64,000 nucleotides of DNA from Tunturibacter psychrotolerans (GCF_040359615.1 NZ_CP132942.1:4154001-4218000); one strand, 5' to 3'. Positions 18,357-27,944 are shown, numbered from the stretch's first letter. The notes: generated by a model from the letters alone, not told the origin. A program made the numbers and translations.

Positions 18357-19556
18357 ATGGGAGAAACTTTCGTGATTCAGGAGCAAAAAGTGCAGCGAAA
18401 CATCGCGGTGGACGCCTACCGCGGCTTCGTCATGCTGCTGATGATGGCGGAAGTCCTTCAGTTTGCCCACGTAGCTCTATCGTTCCCGAACAGCTTGCTG
18501 TGGCGAATCCTGGCCTTCAACCAATCCCACGTCGAGTGGGTGGGCATGAGTCTCCATGACACGATCCAGCCTTCCTTTACCTTCCTGGTCGGAGTTGCCC
18601 TTCCCTACTCGCTGCGAAGTCGGCAGAAGAAAGGCACCTCTTTCGCACGCATGCTCGGCCATACTATCTGGCGTAGTTTTCTGCTTATCGCGCTGGGAAT
18701 CTTCTTACGGTCCACACATAGCCCCATCACTTATTTCACCTTCGAAGACACCCTGACGCAGATTGGTCTCGGCTACACTTTTGCTTTTCTGTTGACGTTC
18801 GCTCATCCGCGCTGGCAATGGACGGCATTGGCAGCGATCCTGTTCGGCTACTGGTTGGCATGGGCTCTTTATCCAGCGCCGGGTCCGAATTTCAACTACG
18901 CGGCGGTGGGTGTGCCGGACAACTGGCATCAACACCTCCTCACCGGTTTTGCAGCGCATTGGAATATGAACAGCAACTTCGGCCAGGCCTTCGATGTCTG
19001 GTTCCTGAACCTGTTTCCCCGCACCAGTCGGTTTCTGTACAACGACGGCGGCTATCTTACCCTGAGTTTCATTCCGACGCTGGCCACGATGCTGCTGGGG
19101 GTTGCCGCGGGACGCTGGTCGCTGGCGGCATCGCCGGCAATTCCAATGCGGAAGTTCCTGGTGGCAGGCGCTGCTTTCATGGCTGCCGGCCTGTTGTTCC
19201 ACTTTACCGGGGTTTGCCCCATTGTGAAGCGGGTCTGGACGCCTTCATGGACGCTGTTCAGCGGCGGCGTGTGCTTCTTCTATCTGGCTGCCTTTTCGTG
19301 GGTCATCGAAATCAAGAAACAGCGTGGCCTTGCATTCCCGCTTGTCGTGATCGGCATGAACTCCATCGCCGCGTATCTGATTGCTCACCTCTGTGAGGAA
19401 TTTGTTGAGAGCAGCATCCGCATCAATCTAGAGGCCGGCTTTTTGAATATGCTGGGAAGCGCCCTCGAGCCGATCGTTCTTGGAACTCTCACCCTGGGAA
19501 TCTACTGGCTCATGCTGTTCTGGATGTATCGCAAGAAGCTCTTTATTCGAATCTAG
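18357..19556 (+). CDS. NagX/HGSNAT-like membrane acetyltransferase family protein (DUF5009-type)
   Basis: A 399-residue polytopic membrane protein with about 10 hydrophobic segments. It begins with the family's DAYRGFVMLLMM segment and carries HDTIQPSFTFLVGVALPYS; related proteins are NagX and heparan-alpha-glucosaminide N-acetyltransferase. The ATG at 18357 was chosen over the TTG at 18351. In other bacteria NagX genes accompany N-acetylglucosamine use. Here it sits between the GH109 gene and the DeoR/AgaR-like regulator, so a role in acetylating or handling an amino sugar at the membrane is plausible. Activity is inferred from family and position only. Confidence 0.75.
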   Translation: MGETFVIQEQKVQRNIAVDAYRGFVMLLMMAEVLQFAHVALSFPNSLLWRILAFNQSHVEWVGMSLHDTIQPSFTFLVGVALPYSLRSRQKKGTSFARMLGHTIWRSFLLIALGIFLRSTHSPITYFTFEDTLTQIGLGYTFAFLLTFAHPRWQWTALAAILFGYWLAWALYPAPGPNFNYAAVGVPDNWHQHLLTGFAAHWNMNSNFGQAFDVWFLNLFPRTSRFLYNDGGYLTLSFIPTLATMLLGVAAGRWSLAASPAIPMRKFLVAGAAFMAAGLLFHFTGVCPIVKRVWTPSWTLFSGGVCFFYLAAFSWVIEIKKQRGLAFPLVVIGMNSIAAYLIAHLCEEFVESSIRINLEAGFLNMLGSALEPIVLGTLTLGIYWLMLFWMYRKKLFIRI

Positions 19557-19577
19557 CTCGATGTCGACACGAGCAAA

Positions 19578-19628
19578 CGGGCAGTCTGATTTCAGCAGCA
19601 GCGATGCACGCTGAATACAGACTGCCCG
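19578..19628. terminator. Long hairpin between convergent genes
   Basis: A 19-base arm at 19578-19596 pairs with 19610-19628 at 17 of 19 positions around a 13-base loop. It lies between the stops of the NagX-like and DeoR-type genes. It is probably a bidirectional terminator; flanking T tracts are missing. Confidence 0.6.
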
Positions 19629-19695
19629 CTTCGGCGCTGCGGACACGCGACTGCGTCACGCCAGTCTCCCGGAAGTCCAGCTAGACCAAGACCCG

Positions 19696-20553
19696 CTACA
19701 CCAGGATGAGATTGCAGCCGATGGCCCGCAATTTTTCCTGGACCTCTTCATCGAGGCTCGTGTTACTGATAACGGTGTCGATCTGTGAAAACAGCGCAAT
19801 GCGCGACATGCTGCGCTTGGAAAATTTGCTGGAATCGGCCACCAGAATAATTTCACGCGCAATGCGAATCATCGCCCGGTTCACCATCGTCTCTTCCAAG
19901 TTCGCTCCGCTTACACCGAAGTCGAGATCGCATCCTGCTCCGCTCAGAAAAAGCTTGTCGGCGGAGAACTGCTCGAACATTTGTTCCGCGAAGTGGCCGC
20001 TGATGGACGCCGACTCACCGCGCACCGTTCCGCCAACAATGAAGACCTGCACATCGCGCGCATCCAGCAGTTCAGCGGCGATGTTGACTCCGTTGGTAAT
20101 CACCTGCAGACCCGGCTTTTTCTTGATTTGCCGAGCGATTTCCAAGGTCGTTGTGCCGGAATCCAGGATAATGGTTTCGCCGTTGTCAATCAGCGTGGCC
20201 GCCATCGCGCCGATGCGCCGCTTTTCATCCGAGTGGGTCTTCAGGCGCTCGTGTACGGGCGACTCCCGCAGGATTGTTTCCGGAAGGACCGCTCCCCCGT
20301 GGGAGCGCAGTACCAGGCCACGCTGATGCAATTCGTTCAGATCGCTGCGAATGGTTACGGCCGACGTATTAAACCGGGTGGCTAGTCCATTCACCCGCAC
20401 CCGGCCGGCGCTGCGGATGATCTGCAGGATCTGCGTCCGCCGCTCCTCGGCCATCATTCCGTCTAGCGGCGTTTCAGCCGCCGATCCGCCGGTTGCCGGC
20501 TCCAGCGCCGAACCCTCTTCGGGATCATCCACTATCGAGCTATCTTTTATCAT
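19696..20553 (-). CDS. DeoR-family regulator, AgaR-like
   Basis: A 285-residue regulator. After a low-complexity leader of about 33 residues comes the DeoR winged helix (AEERRTQILQIIRSAGRVRV, then the recognition segment around TRFNTSAVTIRSDLNEL), followed by a DeoRC sugar-phosphate sensor with DSGTTTLEIA and VADSSKFSK. GGAG seven bases upstream supports the ATG at 20553. AgaR and relatives repress amino sugar genes and respond to sugar phosphates. Its position beside the GH109 and NagX-like genes, and the TTTC 10-bp repeats in four intergenic regions, suggest that it governs this regulon. A TTTC lies in its own upstream region at 20569. Confidence 0.85.
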   Translation of the reverse strand: MIKDSSIVDDPEEGSALEPATGGSAAETPLDGMMAEERRTQILQIIRSAGRVRVNGLATRFNTSAVTIRSDLNELHQRGLVLRSHGGAVLPETILRESPVHERLKTHSDEKRRIGAMAATLIDNGETIILDSGTTTLEIARQIKKKPGLQVITNGVNIAAELLDARDVQVFIVGGTVRGESASISGHFAEQMFEQFSADKLFLSGAGCDLDFGVSGANLEETMVNRAMIRIAREIILVADSSKFSKRSMSRIALFSQIDTVISNTSLDEEVQEKLRAIGCNLILV

Positions 20554-20764
20554 TGAACCACTCCGTATTTTCGTACAATCGCGCCTTAAGACTAACCTAA
20601 CTCGACATCAAAAAAATAAGAAGATGCTACCTGCAAAGCATGCGACTAAGGAACTCGTCGGAGGATGGTGAGGCCTCATACTTTCCGCGATCATCAATGT
20701 TGGATCTTTGGAATGGGCCCAGACGTTATCTGGTAGTCTCCAAAGTGATCGAGCCTGATCAATC

Positions 20765-21540
20765 TAACTAGCTGTTTAGTCCGACATTCGATGGGTTGGG
20801 TCGAGGGTAATCGATAAACTTTTTTGCCAGCATGTGCAGATGTATTCGAATGGAGCCAGTCCCTTGAAGGGTCTCGAGTCGGCGTGCGAAGTTGTAGGCA
20901 GCCATGAAGGCGAAGGGATAGGTTTCGAGCTGTTGACAGGTATCGTAGGGGTAGCGCTGGGCGGTGGCTTCCTTGATGGTTCCATTCACCGTTCGACTTG
21001 GCCATTTGTCCAGAGATGGTTTGGTGGGTCGGTGTTCGATGCCATGGGCGCGGCACACTCGGTTGAAAGGATGTCCTCGGAAGCGTGCGGTAAGGCCTTG
21101 GCGGTTTTTCGCAGGTTCTGTGAACTGGATGCCGTTGTCGGCGAGTACGCTGTGAATGCGATAATGAATGGCTTGTAAAAGCGCTTCTAAGAAGAAGATC
21201 CGACCCGGATTCCGGCTCGTTCGAGGAGTTCAACGAAGGCGAACTTGGAGGTGCGGTCGATGGCGACGAATAGATAGAGCCTGCCTTCCGCCGTACGCAC
21301 CTCGGGCCAGGTCGATATGGAAAAAGCCAATCGGATAGCTGTTGAACTTCTTCCTCTTCGCTTGTCCCCTTCCACTTCGGGCTGGCGGCTGATTCCAGGA
21401 CTCGAGACAACGATGCAGCGAGCAGCGGGTCGACGCCGGGATTGTAGCCTGCAACTCGTAGAGACAGTCATCGAGTGTCAAGAGAGTGTGCTTGCGAAAA
21501 GACAAGATTAGAGTTTGCACCGCGTCAGACGAATCAAATC
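20765..21540 (-). pseudogene. Degenerate IS481-family transposase
   Basis: Pieces of an IS481-type integrase-core transposase appear in three frames: LTLDDCLYELQATIP, then EVRTAEGRLYLFVAIDRTSK with the core's first Asp region, and finally RAHGIEHRPTKP, TIKEATAQRYPYD and AYNFARRLETLQG. The N-terminal part is missing and several frameshifts break the gene, so it is inactive. No terminal inverted repeats were located. It abuts the amidohydrolase at 21588 and shows past insertion activity in the region. Confidence 0.8.
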
Positions 21541-21587
21541 AGCATTGGCAAATTGTTATGCGACCTAACTCGATGAGGTAAGTTTTT

Positions 21588-22721
21588 GTGAAAACACTCG
21601 CGCTACCGTTGGCCTTGACGTTAATTGCTGGAGGGTCTGGGGGACAGACGTCCACGAAAAGCACTCCTGATGTTAAACCTGCATCCACGCCGGTAATGGG
21701 TGCTTTCAATGACCAGGAGCTGTTGCAATTCACAGCGCTCGAACCCATTGATACCCACACTCATATCTACGAGAGCGATCCAGTGTTCTTTGCGATGCTA
21801 CAGAAGCTTCACCTACATATTTTGGATATTATCGTCGTGGCCGATAACAACACCCCTGAGAGGAAAGATTTATCAAAAGAAAGCAAGGATGTCTTTGAAG
21901 TCGTTCACAACAGTAACGGCCATGCGGCCGCGTGCACAACATTCGATGTGTACCGCTTCAATCAGCGCGACTTCGTGCCTGCTGCGATTCGCCAGCTTAA
22001 CCAAAGTTTCGATGAGGGGGCCATCGCAGTAAAACTATGGAAGAACGTCGGAATGGAAATCAAGGATGCCAAAGGCAACTATATCCTTCCGGACGATCCC
22101 TCCCTTGAGCCTATCTACAAGGACATCGCTGCTCACGGCAAGACACTTGTTACACATGTTGCAGATCCCGACACAGCGTGGTCTCCTCCAAATCCTACTG
22201 ACCCTGACTTCTCCTACTTTGCGGACCATCCAGAGTGGTACATGTACAAGATCCCCCATTCCCCATCCAAGGAGGCAATCCTTCTGGCACGCGATCATGT
22301 GCTTGAAAAAAATCCAGATCTTCGCATGGTTGGAGCCCACTTTGGCAGTATGGAAGGAGATTTTAGCCAAGTAGCCCGGCATCTAGATCGCTACCCCAAC
22401 TTTGCCGTAGATCTTGCCTCTCGCATACCTTATCTAATGATGCAACCCCGTGCCGATATGATCGCTTTCATAACTAAATATCAAGATCGGTTGATCTACG
22501 GTACCGACGACACAATCAACCCACAGGACAATGTTCATCAAATGGTAAGAAGATCCGAAGCATCCTACGCGCGGGAATGGCGTTTCCTTGCAACGGATGA
22601 TACTTTGGATTTCCGTGGCCACAAGGTTGAAGGTTTAGCTTTGCCTGGGCCGGTGTTGCGGAAGCTATATCATGATAATGCGGTTCATTGGTTTCCCGGC
22701 ATTCTTGGTAGCTCCCACTGA
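21588..22721 (+). CDS. Amidohydrolase_2-family metal-dependent hydrolase
   Basis: A 377-residue protein with a GTG start and a weak hydrophobic N-terminus that may be a signal peptide. The TIM-barrel metal ligands are visible: DTHTHIYE on strand 1, a central LVTHVAD, GAHFGSMEGD, and the late Asp in IYGTDDT. This matches the COG2159-type amidohydrolases (decarboxylase/hydrolase relatives). It lies beside the IS481 remnant with no operon partner. The substrate cannot be told from the sequence. Confidence 0.75.
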   Translation: MKTLALPLALTLIAGGSGGQTSTKSTPDVKPASTPVMGAFNDQELLQFTALEPIDTHTHIYESDPVFFAMLQKLHLHILDIIVVADNNTPERKDLSKESKDVFEVVHNSNGHAAACTTFDVYRFNQRDFVPAAIRQLNQSFDEGAIAVKLWKNVGMEIKDAKGNYILPDDPSLEPIYKDIAAHGKTLVTHVADPDTAWSPPNPTDPDFSYFADHPEWYMYKIPHSPSKEAILLARDHVLEKNPDLRMVGAHFGSMEGDFSQVARHLDRYPNFAVDLASRIPYLMMQPRADMIAFITKYQDRLIYGTDDTINPQDNVHQMVRRSEASYAREWRFLATDDTLDFRGHKVEGLALPGPVLRKLYHDNAVHWFPGILGSSH

Positions 22722-22957
22722 GTTCCAAATAGTCTTTGACAGTTCGGTTCTTTAACTTCGCTCAGCGGCTGCACCACTACTGCGTTGATCCGTGTGAGAG
22801 CAGTGGTGCTGGCGCTGATGCCGATGGCCAGTCTGAGAATGGCGACTGAGGGTTGGGTGTGGGCTACTGCGACCGCAAGCGGACACATAGATAGCCCAAT
22901 CACCATGAAGACAGCACCAGCGGGTAAGAGGCTCACTGGCGTGCGGCCCTTCGCACT
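22722..22957. other. Gap between convergent genes
   Basis: About 236 bp between the amidohydrolase and the beta-helix gene. A minus-strand frame through it has a hydrophobic run that could be the lost original C-terminus of the beta-helix protein, but this is not firm. Confidence 0.3.
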
Positions 22958-25114
22958 CTACTCACTGCGGTGGGCAGCGATGCATTGGCGCCGGGTCATT
23001 TCTACATTGCCATCGCGGCGATCATCCTCCCGGCACACAGTGATGGGCGCCGAGGTTGCGCTGGGGTAGACCGGAAGCGGCGTTTGTGTTTCTCCGGGCG
23101 GTTCTGTTGGACTGCAGCACTTCGCGATCGAATTTCCCGAGTACACTGCCGTTATCGTGTTGGCGCCTCGCACAAGCTGCGACGCACTGATCGGCATACT
23201 TGCCTCAGACGTCGTAGCGCTGGTCGGCAGCAGGGTTTGCGTTGCCAGCAAGGTCGACCCAAGCATGTAGTTCACCGTACCGCTCGGCACACCGGCGCCG
23301 CCGGGAATGGCAGAGACCGTAGTAGTCAGAGTGGTTGAATAACCCGGCTTAAGAGTATCCGTCGCCGCAGTCAAATCCACTCTCAATTTGTTGTGAACGC
23401 TGGTTCCGGTGTTTTGGTAGGCACCTATGTCAATGCTCGAGCCCTTCGTCCGGCGATTACCAAGGAAGTCGGTGCTTCCATAAATGGAGTTGGGCGAGCT
23501 GCCGTGAGGATCACACCAGCCAACGCTGCACGACAGGCTGGTGCTGCCAGCTCCGACGGCCGGAGAAGTCGGGTGGATGTCAAAATTCGAAGGCATGTCT
23601 CCTATATCCACGAACTGCGGGTTCCTGTTCACGGAGTTTGCATCTTCGCCGCTGGTGCTCTGCCAGTTTGCAAAACTCGTGTAGGTGCTCACGTCAGCCC
23701 ACAAGATTGACGTTCCTTCCACGTATCCCGCCTCTGAGTGGTACAGGTTCCAATTGAGAGTGGCAGGCGGGGCAGAGTACTCCGTCGAAGCTGGGTTGTA
23801 GCTGTTGATCCAGATATTGGGTGAACCGGAGTAGACAATGTTGTTTTCGAAGTAATCTCCTTGAGCATTGCCTACCTGGTTCTGAATCTGGTAGTCGCCG
23901 CTTGGGGTGCCTTCATCTGCGCTGCCTGGTTGGGCACCGTTGTCATAGAGAGTGTTGTTGACGAAGACATCGTGGTAGCTGCTGCCTCCTCCATTACTCC
24001 CGCCGCCTTTCTTGGTCGCGAGCGCATAACCTCCGATGGACATACCGCAGGAATTTGCCTTGTAGAACAGGTTGTTGCGTACTGTAGCGAACATGCCGTA
24101 GCACGGAAGCTTGCCTCTGGCGGCCGTTCCAGTGTTGTTTGGGCCAGACCACTCAGTGCCAGTGGCTTGGCAAACCTGATTCTCGCTGGTTGTCTCGATG
24201 CCGTAGTCGACCTGGAAGATCACGTTTTTCTCGAACGTGACATATCCGCACCCGTCACAATAGAGTCCGTCCGCGTCATATTCACGACCCTCGCTCGGAT
24301 TCGCTATTCCGCTGATGTTATAGACCGTGTTTCCGCTGACCACCCCATAACTAGCTTGGTCGTAGCCGACTGGACCGGTGCCTTCGTATCCAATGATGTC
24401 GATGCCGATGTTGTTATTGTCGTGAACGAGGTTATTGGTGACTTTAAAATGGGTCACGTTCCCGTTTAGGGTCATCGACTCGCTATTACCGGTCTTCAGG
24501 TTGTAGAGCTCGTTGCCACTGACAACTAGCTCGGTGATGGGAGTCTGCGATGTGCCGTATGCAAACAATCCGCAAGCGTTGCCGCTCTTTGTAGTGGTCA
24601 CGATGTTGTGGATCAGATTGTTCAGAATTTGGATCCCCGTGCCCGAGCCCGTGATCCAAACGCCACATGGAACCCCCTCACCGCTCGTAGACAAATTGCG
24701 GAGTTCAAACCCACTGATGGTGATGTAGCTCAGGGCTCCCGAGATCGTGATGAGACCTTGCGTGCCCGATACGGTTAAGCCGGTCCCGTCGATTATCGCC
24801 GTCTGTCCGGGATAGCTCTGGAATGTAATTGGCGCCTTTGCCGTTCCAGAATTCGGGAAGCTGACAATCTCGGTGTAAACTCCCCCGAAGACGTACACTG
24901 TGGCGCCTGCCGTGGCTGTATTTGCCGCTTTCTGGACGGTTAACCATGGGGCGGCGAGAGTTCCGGGATTGCCGTCGCTCCCGCTCGTGGACACATAGTA
25001 GGTGGCCCCAGTTTGTGCGCCAAGCGAAATTGAAGCGAACAGAAACAGGATAAGAGAAGAGAGTATCGAAAACCCAGAGTGCTGGTGAGACCGGGAAGCT
25101 GTGCGGAATGTCAT
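22958..25114 (-). CDS. Secreted right-handed beta-helix protein with Ig-like domain
   Basis: A 718-residue exported protein. The signal peptide ends near SLGAQ and is followed by YYVSTSGSDGNPGTLAAPWL, the usual opening of pectate-lyase-like DUF1565 helices. Many short coils rich in NN and GN steps (about 90-560) fold as a parallel beta-helix. Residues about 580-670 form an Ig-like Big_3 repeat with SGTVNYMLGSTLLAT and ITAVYSGNS. The last 45 residues or so do not continue the domain and look out of frame, so the original C-terminus may be frameshifted. AAGGAG precedes the ATG and a very good promoter lies upstream. Polysaccharide binding or cleavage is plausible; no catalytic residues could be assigned. 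Confidence 0.8.
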   Translation of the reverse strand: MTFRTASRSHQHSGFSILSSLILFLFASISLGAQTGATYYVSTSGSDGNPGTLAAPWLTVQKAANTATAGATVYVFGGVYTEIVSFPNSGTAKAPITFQSYPGQTAIIDGTGLTVSGTQGLITISGALSYITISGFELRNLSTSGEGVPCGVWITGSGTGIQILNNLIHNIVTTTKSGNACGLFAYGTSQTPITELVVSGNELYNLKTGNSESMTLNGNVTHFKVTNNLVHDNNNIGIDIIGYEGTGPVGYDQASYGVVSGNTVYNISGIANPSEGREYDADGLYCDGCGYVTFEKNVIFQVDYGIETTSENQVCQATGTEWSGPNNTGTAARGKLPCYGMFATVRNNLFYKANSCGMSIGGYALATKKGGGSNGGGSSYHDVFVNNTLYDNGAQPGSADEGTPSGDYQIQNQVGNAQGDYFENNIVYSGSPNIWINSYNPASTEYSAPPATLNWNLYHSEAGYVEGTSILWADVSTYTSFANWQSTSGEDANSVNRNPQFVDIGDMPSNFDIHPTSPAVGAGSTSLSCSVGWCDPHGSSPNSIYGSTDFLGNRRTKGSSIDIGAYQNTGTSVHNKLRVDLTAATDTLKPGYSTTLTTTVSAIPGGAGVPSGTVNYMLGSTLLATQTLLPTSATTSEASMPISASQLVRGANTITAVYSGNSIAKCCSPTEPPGETQTPLPVYPSATSAPITVCREDDRRDGNVEMTRRQCIAAHRSE

Positions 25115-25154
25115 TTCGAATCTCCTTCTCCTCTACCTTTTTGCTTGGACGCAT

Positions 25155-25183
25155 CTTATACCTAACTTACGAATGGTTGTCAA
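25155..25183 (-). promoter_or_regulatory. Strong sigma-70-type promoter of the beta-helix gene
   Basis: On the minus strand TTGACA (25183-25178) is followed after exactly 17 bases by TATAAG (25160-25155). The boxes lie about 40 bases upstream of the ATG at 25114, with AAGGAG between. Confidence 0.75.
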
Positions 25184-25229
25184 TAATGCTTTTTGTCTTT
25201 CACGTTGCGCCAAAGACGACCGCACGTAA

Positions 25230-25243
25230 TTTCGTTTAATTTC
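25230..25243. promoter_or_regulatory. TTTC direct repeat, AgaR-like operator candidate
   Basis: TTTC at 25230 and 25240, exactly 10 bp apart, in the context TTTCGT-N4-TTTCA. The site lies 47 bp upstream of the -35 box of the beta-helix gene. It shares spacing and flanks with 6825-6838 and would tie the secreted beta-helix protein to the amino sugar regulon. Confidence 0.45.
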
Positions 25244-25980
25244 ATATAATCTCAGCCCGCGAATTAGCTTTGTGTCGAGAACGGTCCAAGCCGCCCAATT
25301 CCGCATAATTCGCTTGACTTCTTTAAGGATGGGAGTTGTGCCTGCTCCTTCACCGTCATGGACTTGCACCATCTACTCCTTGCCTGTCTCCCGACGCAAC
25401 GCACAAATTTCCGTTTCTTGAGGTGCCCACCTAAGAGAAATAGCATTGAACAAAATGTCGGAGGTGAAAAGAATATTCAATCCGAGAGTTGCGCAGCGAA
25501 TTGGCGCTCGGTTTCGTTGAATGGCACCGGCCACTCTAATCGCTTTCCCAAGCGGGTTCACAAATCATCGAGGCCTACTCTTCATCCAGCAGATTTAAAA
25601 AAACTGAATAAAACGGCCATAAACGGAATTTCTATATTGAAAGATGGAAACTGCTGTAACCCCACCAGAACCCAGCTACATCGAGGATGCCCAACCGCCG
25701 GTTTACCGGAATAGTAACCCTGCGGCAAATAACAACAGTAGACGATCGATTGACTTCACAAGGCGTGCACCAGAAGTCGACGATCCCCAGATTTAGGGGC
25801 ACTCGCGTTGCAGGACGGCATGATCGGAGAACAGGTGCGCCAGATGCACTTCGGCATAGGCTCCCAGCCCTTGCGAAGTCAAGATAGACGGAGTCAATGC
25901 TGAAGTCGTTCCGAAGGTCGAACCTCCCTGCGCCGCGATTCTACCCGTCAAATTTGGGGGATTGCTGAAGTGGGTATCTT

Positions 25981-27246
25981 CTATTCATGATGGCCAAGAA
26001 ATACCGGTGCGATGTGGCGCTTATACAGGTTTTCGGTCACGTTGACGGCAACAACTGCTTCATTGCTCTCCAACAGGTCGAGGTAGCGCGTTCCCATCTT
26101 AGCCGCGATCTTGAAGCCCACGTGCAAAAGCTGACGAAAGCTGCTGTTGTATCGCGGTTCACGAGGGTTGTGGCGCAACGCCGAGGTGTACTGCTGCGAG
26201 TCCCATTTACTTACTTCGAGGGGAAAAGGCAGTTTAGCCGGATCGATGTCGATCACCGATGCATAGGGGCCGCATAGTTCTTCCCGGTGAGCATAAGCTT
26301 CGGCGTAGATTTCCTTCGCCAGCGTCAGCCCATCGCCACCGGCTTCCGCGAGGCCGATCAGTTCCTCGAGCCAGGTGGTGCCAGCGGTCTTGAGGTGTAC
26401 ACCGGCATTGAAGCGCTTCATCGTGTCATGGATAACCGGATAGATCGAGAATTTGTCGCTGCCGGAATGTATGCTCGGCTTAAGGTTCCCCGGCAGATCA
26501 TAGTGCTTTATGGCATAGGCGATGGCTGCGAAGTCGAGCGCGAGCTCTTTCTCGAACTGCTCAACGTTTCCGACGTAGTCCACACCTTTGTTGAAGCGTC
26601 CGCTGAACTTTGGAGCGATAGTCTGAATCGGGATCTGCTCGTCAGCTATCGCAGCGAGAATAATAAGCAGCTCCACCGGCGTTTGCGCAGAGTCAGTCTC
26701 GTCCATCGAGACTTCCGGGATGAAGTTCCCTGTCCCTTTTGTCTGCTCGATCTTGCGGTAAACTTCGCCGGCTTTTTTAACAGCGAAAAGAAATTTGCCA
26801 GCCGCGTCGCGAAGCAGATCCCGAGTAACCTCGAAGGTCTCATCGATTCCTTCCAGCGTAACCGTTCCTAGGAGCTCCGTGTGGCGCTTCACAAAGGCTT
26901 CCGTATCTGCGGCCGAAGCTGGTTTGCCAATCTCGTCGGCCACATCCATGGTGTAGAAGTCGCACGGGGCGAGGAAGCGATCTACGGTTTGAAGCGTTAT
27001 GTGATCGGCGTCGCAAAAGTAAGAATTGTCCCAATGGAGCGCCGTCACGGCGGCATCGGCAGCTGCACGGGTCGCTGCCGGATCTGAGCCAATGATGGTG
27101 TGTTCGCGATTCGATTTGTTCCATACCGGCACCACCACAACACCTTCCTGCAACGCCTGAATGCAAGCCTGCAACTGCGCCTTCGCCTGGCGCGCAAACC
27201 GGTCGCCTGTACCGACTGAGTATCGATTCAACATTCGTCTGTTCAT
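25981..27246 (-). CDS. uxaE: Tagaturonate epimerase family protein (UxaE-like)
   Basis: A 421-residue cytoplasmic protein resembling the UxaE/tagaturonate epimerase family over its whole length. Recognisable family stretches include WDNSYFCDADHI, FIPEVSMDETDSAQTP, KFSGRFNKGVDYVG, KPSIHSGSDKFSIYP and HLKTAGTTWLEE. UxaE converts D-tagaturonate to D-fructuronate in galacturonate catabolism. The ATG at 27246 has AAGAG just upstream and is preferred over the frame from 27282. It is isolated, with the beta-helix gene to the left and decayed sequence to the right. With the ExuT-like transporter at 13047 it suggests some capacity for galacturonate or pectin products. UxaC, UxuA and other partners are not in the window. 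Confidence 0.8.
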   Translation of the reverse strand: MNRRMLNRYSVGTGDRFARQAKAQLQACIQALQEGVVVVPVWNKSNREHTIIGSDPAATRAAADAAVTALHWDNSYFCDADHITLQTVDRFLAPCDFYTMDVADEIGKPASAADTEAFVKRHTELLGTVTLEGIDETFEVTRDLLRDAAGKFLFAVKKAGEVYRKIEQTKGTGNFIPEVSMDETDSAQTPVELLIILAAIADEQIPIQTIAPKFSGRFNKGVDYVGNVEQFEKELALDFAAIAYAIKHYDLPGNLKPSIHSGSDKFSIYPVIHDTMKRFNAGVHLKTAGTTWLEELIGLAEAGGDGLTLAKEIYAEAYAHREELCGPYASVIDIDPAKLPFPLEVSKWDSQQYTSALRHNPREPRYNSSFRQLLHVGFKIAAKMGTRYLDLLESNEAVVAVNVTENLYKRHIAPVFLGHHE

Positions 27247-27944
27247 TGACACTCTTAAGGCCCCTTTAAATTGCCGGTCCACCGCACCGTCTGCGGTCTG
27301 ACCGGTCGAACATCAGTAATACTTCGATCGAGAGTACTAATCGCTTCGGCATTAATTATTATCACTTTGCCATTCTTCTCGCTCACGCCACTGAACTGAC
27401 ATCGTTCCCCTGCACAAGGTCGCGTTTTTCCCGCTCGATCTGGTTGACACGAGGTTGGTGTGAAAAAAAGGCAACCAAGTACGGTCCATCGCGCGGATCG
27501 CAATGCGGCGAGTAAACTGCCAGGCAAGGCACCACCGCGCACAATAGCCATCCGCCACACCGATGAGGCTGAACTCGTAAGTCGCCGCTCGCTCCCTCCA
27601 AACGTCAGGATGCCTTGTCACCAACCTGCGGTGCCTGATCGGCCCCGGTATTTCTGATCCAAAACAAATGTTAGTCTTCAGCAAAATCTGAAGGGAGGTT
27701 TTGCATGAAGAAGAAGCGACCTTCTTTGGAGCTAGTCATCCTCACTACAGCAGCGGTCGATCCTGTTACAGGAGGCGTCGCGCTGGCTTGGGTGATACGC
27801 GCGGCAGTGTGACCAACAAAGAAGTAAATCACTATGGCGTGTTTCTTGATCCGCGCGAGTTGAAATAGCCATAGAGGTTCATCGCCCTATTGATGAGTTT
27901 CTTCGGTCTTAGGTAAGTGGTGCCGCCAGGGTCAGGTTCCGTGA
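27247..27944. other. Mostly gene-free stretch upstream of uxaE
   Basis: About 700 bp. Apart from the promoter region of uxaE and the 35-codon frame at 27705-27812 I see no gene. Two overlapping minus-strand frames at 27352-27684 have no recognisable motif. Confidence 0.4.
27705..27812 (+). CDS. Possible 35-residue small protein
   Basis: A short frame starting MKKKRPSLELV with a strong ribosome binding site, GGGAGG, about 6 bases before the ATG, and a TGA at 27810. The product has a lysine-rich start followed by a mostly hydrophobic stretch. It lies in an otherwise gene-poor segment, so it may be a real small protein or the leftover 5-prime end of a lost gene. I do not recognise it. Confidence 0.3.
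   Translation: MKKKRPSLELVILTTAAVDPVTGGVALAWVIRAAV

Larger units (their letters stand above)
25115..25980. other. Gene-free stretch upstream of the beta-helix gene
   Basis: About 865 bp. It holds the promoter at 25155-25183 and the TTTC repeats at 25230-25243. The rest contains only short open frames in both directions without recognisable motifs, and I see no gene, RNA or mobile-element signature there. Confidence 0.5.

Noticed and set aside
20694..21410. A 238-codon open frame on the minus strand
   Set aside because: It runs across the degenerate IS481 transposase out of its reading frames; only short stretches match the transposase.
25358..25714. A 118-codon plus-strand frame in the gap before uxaE
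   Set aside because: Low-complexity composition, no recognised motif and no start signal.
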